Shown one piece after another: positions 24,170 to 25,152 of a DNA stretch of 25,152 nucleotides (within the stretch, counting starts at the first letter, position 1; each line of letters opens with the position of its first letter). The stretch comes from Halobacteriales archaeon SW_9_67_25 (GTDB lineage Archaea > Halobacteriota > Halobacteria > Halobacteriales > Haloarculaceae). A program made the translations under genes and the position numbers. Location: assembly GCA_003022745.1 (NCBI GenBank), contig PXSU01000077.1, forward strand, positions 9,034 to 34,185. Reading direction: 5' to 3'. A model generated the notes under the pieces. It was not told the origin of the DNA. It saw nothing but the letters and a program-made list of their open reading frames with translations, and searched no databases.

Positions 24170-24847
24170 CTACAGTTTGACCCACTCGGACGGGTCGGGC
24201 CGGAGACCCTTGACGCGGGCCTCCCGGGTGTCGTCGGTTTCGCGTATCTCGACGAGGCCGTCGAACGCCTGCGTGATGATCTGCAGCGTCCGGTCGTCGT
24301 GAGCACTGGAGTCGATGGTGAAAAAGCCGAGAAACCCCGCCGCGTCCAGTCGCTGGGAGAGGACGTGACAGAACTTGAACACGGTCTGTTCGTCTGCGAA
24401 GGTCAGCATTGTCGACAGCGACGTGAGCGCGAGCCGTCCCCGGTCCAGACCCGCGTCCTGTATCCGCTCGAAGGAGTTCGTGATCCCGACTCCCATCCCG
24501 GTGAGGTCCGACGGGGAACCGACGTGGTGGACGTACGCCCCCGAGTGGTCGTCGCTGACATCGCCGCTGTCCCCGCGGCAGTCGATGATCCCGAGCTGGT
24601 GGCCAGCCACGCCGGTCGCGCGCGACTCGATGTCGTTGATGACATCCCCCGCGCGGTCCCCCGTCGTGACCACCACCGCCCCCTCGCTGTCGCACACCCC
24701 GTTGGCGAGGATGTCGAACACGAGGGCCTCTTTGCCGGTCATCGCCGGGCCCGAGATGAGGACACTCGACCCCGGCGGCACCGACGACGCCACGTCCACG
24801 TCCAGAACGTCGGCGAAGTCGTACATACGTTCAGTATTCTTCGACAT
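24170..24847 (-). CDS. KaiC/RAD55-like ATPase domain protein with altered P-loop
   Basis: A 225-residue RecA-superfamily protein like the haloarchaeal Htr-like/KaiC-domain family. The P-loop position is VLISGPAMTGKEALVFD (about residues 29-45), where the usual T or S after GK is E. Further on are GAVVVTTGDRAGDVINDI, GHQLGIIDCRG, LTGMGVGITNSFERI, RLALTSLSTMLTFADEQTVFKFCHVLSQRL and GFFTIDSSAHDD, the Walker B-like strands of the fold. It probably acts in signal transduction with the response regulator encoded just upstream. The ATG at 24847 overlaps that gene by 17 nt; an internal ATG at 24826 (MYDFADVLDVD), 4 nt after the upstream stop, is an equally good start. Confidence 0.8.
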   Translation of the reverse strand: MSKNTERMYDFADVLDVDVASSVPPGSSVLISGPAMTGKEALVFDILANGVCDSEGAVVVTTGDRAGDVINDIESRATGVAGHQLGIIDCRGDSGDVSDDHSGAYVHHVGSPSDLTGMGVGITNSFERIQDAGLDRGRLALTSLSTMLTFADEQTVFKFCHVLSQRLDAAGFLGFFTIDSSAHDDRTLQIITQAFDGLVEIRETDDTREARVKGLRPDPSEWVKL

Positions 24848-25152
24848 CTTCCAGTCCGCGGATGGTTGCGATGAAATCTTCGTCGTCCTCGATGCCGTCG
24901 AGCGTCTCCGAGAGGTTGGCCCGGAGCGACTCTATCTCGCCTTTGAGCCGCTCGTACTCCTCGCTGTCGGTCAGCTCGACGCGGCTCTTTGTCGCCTCCA
25001 GCGTCGCCTGCTTCTCGACGAGTGAGTAGTAGTCCTGGAGGAGGTCGTCGTACTCGGACCGTTCGAGGAGGTTCGTGACGGTCTCTTTCAACTGGTCGCT
25101 GCCCGTCGGCTTCGAGAGGTAGGCGTCGAAGCCCATCTCGAGGATGTCGAAG
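24831..25152 (-). CDS. Response regulator, receiver end plus HalX domain (partial)
   Basis: The C-terminal 106 residues of a response regulator; the 5' part lies beyond the window end. The visible start FDILEMGFDAYLSKPTGSDQLKETV is the last strand and helix of a receiver domain with the conserved lysine-proline pair (YLSKP). It is followed by a HalX-type helical domain (YDDLLQDYYSLVEKQATLEATKS, EEYERLKGEIESLRANLSETLDG), which is found on many haloarchaeal receivers. The phosphorylated aspartate is outside the window. The KaiC-like gene overlaps or follows immediately, so the pair is one signalling unit. Confidence 0.85.
   Translation of the reverse strand, partial: FDILEMGFDAYLSKPTGSDQLKETVTNLLERSEYDDLLQDYYSLVEKQATLEATKSRVELTDSEEYERLKGEIESLRANLSETLDGIEDDEDFIATIRGLEDVEEY

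Noticed and set aside
1..25152. CRISPR arrays, defence islands, prophage or integrase genes
   Set aside because: No regularly spaced repeats and no nuclease, integrase or phage protein was found; tRNA-Val is followed directly by a housekeeping gene and not by an integrated element.

Overview
The window comes from a halophilic archaeon (Halobacteria). The evidence is a GC-rich sequence with strongly acidic predicted proteins, an A-type ATP synthase operon, archaeal lipid and translation genes (CDP-archaeol synthase, deoxyhypusine synthase), a response regulator with a HalX-type tail, and promoters whose TATA-like box lies about 25-30 nt upstream of the start codon, as expected for leaderless mRNAs. 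A Haloarculaceae-type genome is my guess; the genus cannot be read from the sequence alone.

Layout. 1-4654 (+): the end of atpE, then atpC, atpF, atpA and atpB, tightly packed with ATGA overlaps. 4686-5321: a truncated cupin-like gene and the C-terminal remnant of a YREK-type (IS4-like) transposase; atpD, usually near atpB, is not seen. 5325-10381: carS (-), proline dehydrogenase, a DUF502 membrane protein, the HTH/CTP-dependent riboflavin kinase gene overlapping ribB, a CBS-domain protein (all +) and a glucose-6-phosphate dehydrogenase (Azf)-like SDR (-). 10470-12834: mptD-like dihydroneopterin aldolase, a small acidic protein, an HpcH/HpaI aldolase (+) and a short creatininase-family protein (-). 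12990-16706 (+): cytochrome c oxidase cluster coxB, fused coxA-coxC and a small subunit IV. An 80-bp palindromic MITE-like element sits directly on the coxD stop codon. 16819-20365 (-): two small membrane proteins, an ABC exporter and a DUF192 protein. 20460-22383 (+): tRNA-Val(UAC), a Nif3-like gene starting 2 nt after the tRNA, and deoxyhypusine synthase. 22394-25152 (-): a conserved hypothetical protein, a membrane-anchored HTH regulator, a KaiC/RAD55-like ATPase and the end of a receiver-HalX response regulator.

The most striking observation is that two genes are broken in the same way. The fused coxA-coxC gene changes frame at about 14971-14976, exactly where the helix X segment with both haem-ligand histidines should be; that segment is missing. 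The HTH regulator changes frame at about 23340-23375, where its second membrane helix is expected, next to an 11-bp tandem repeat. Either this strain has lost this oxidase and this regulator, or the assembly dropped about 100 bp at each place. Raw reads would decide. I found no CRISPR array, no toxin or defence system and no clear new multi-gene system.
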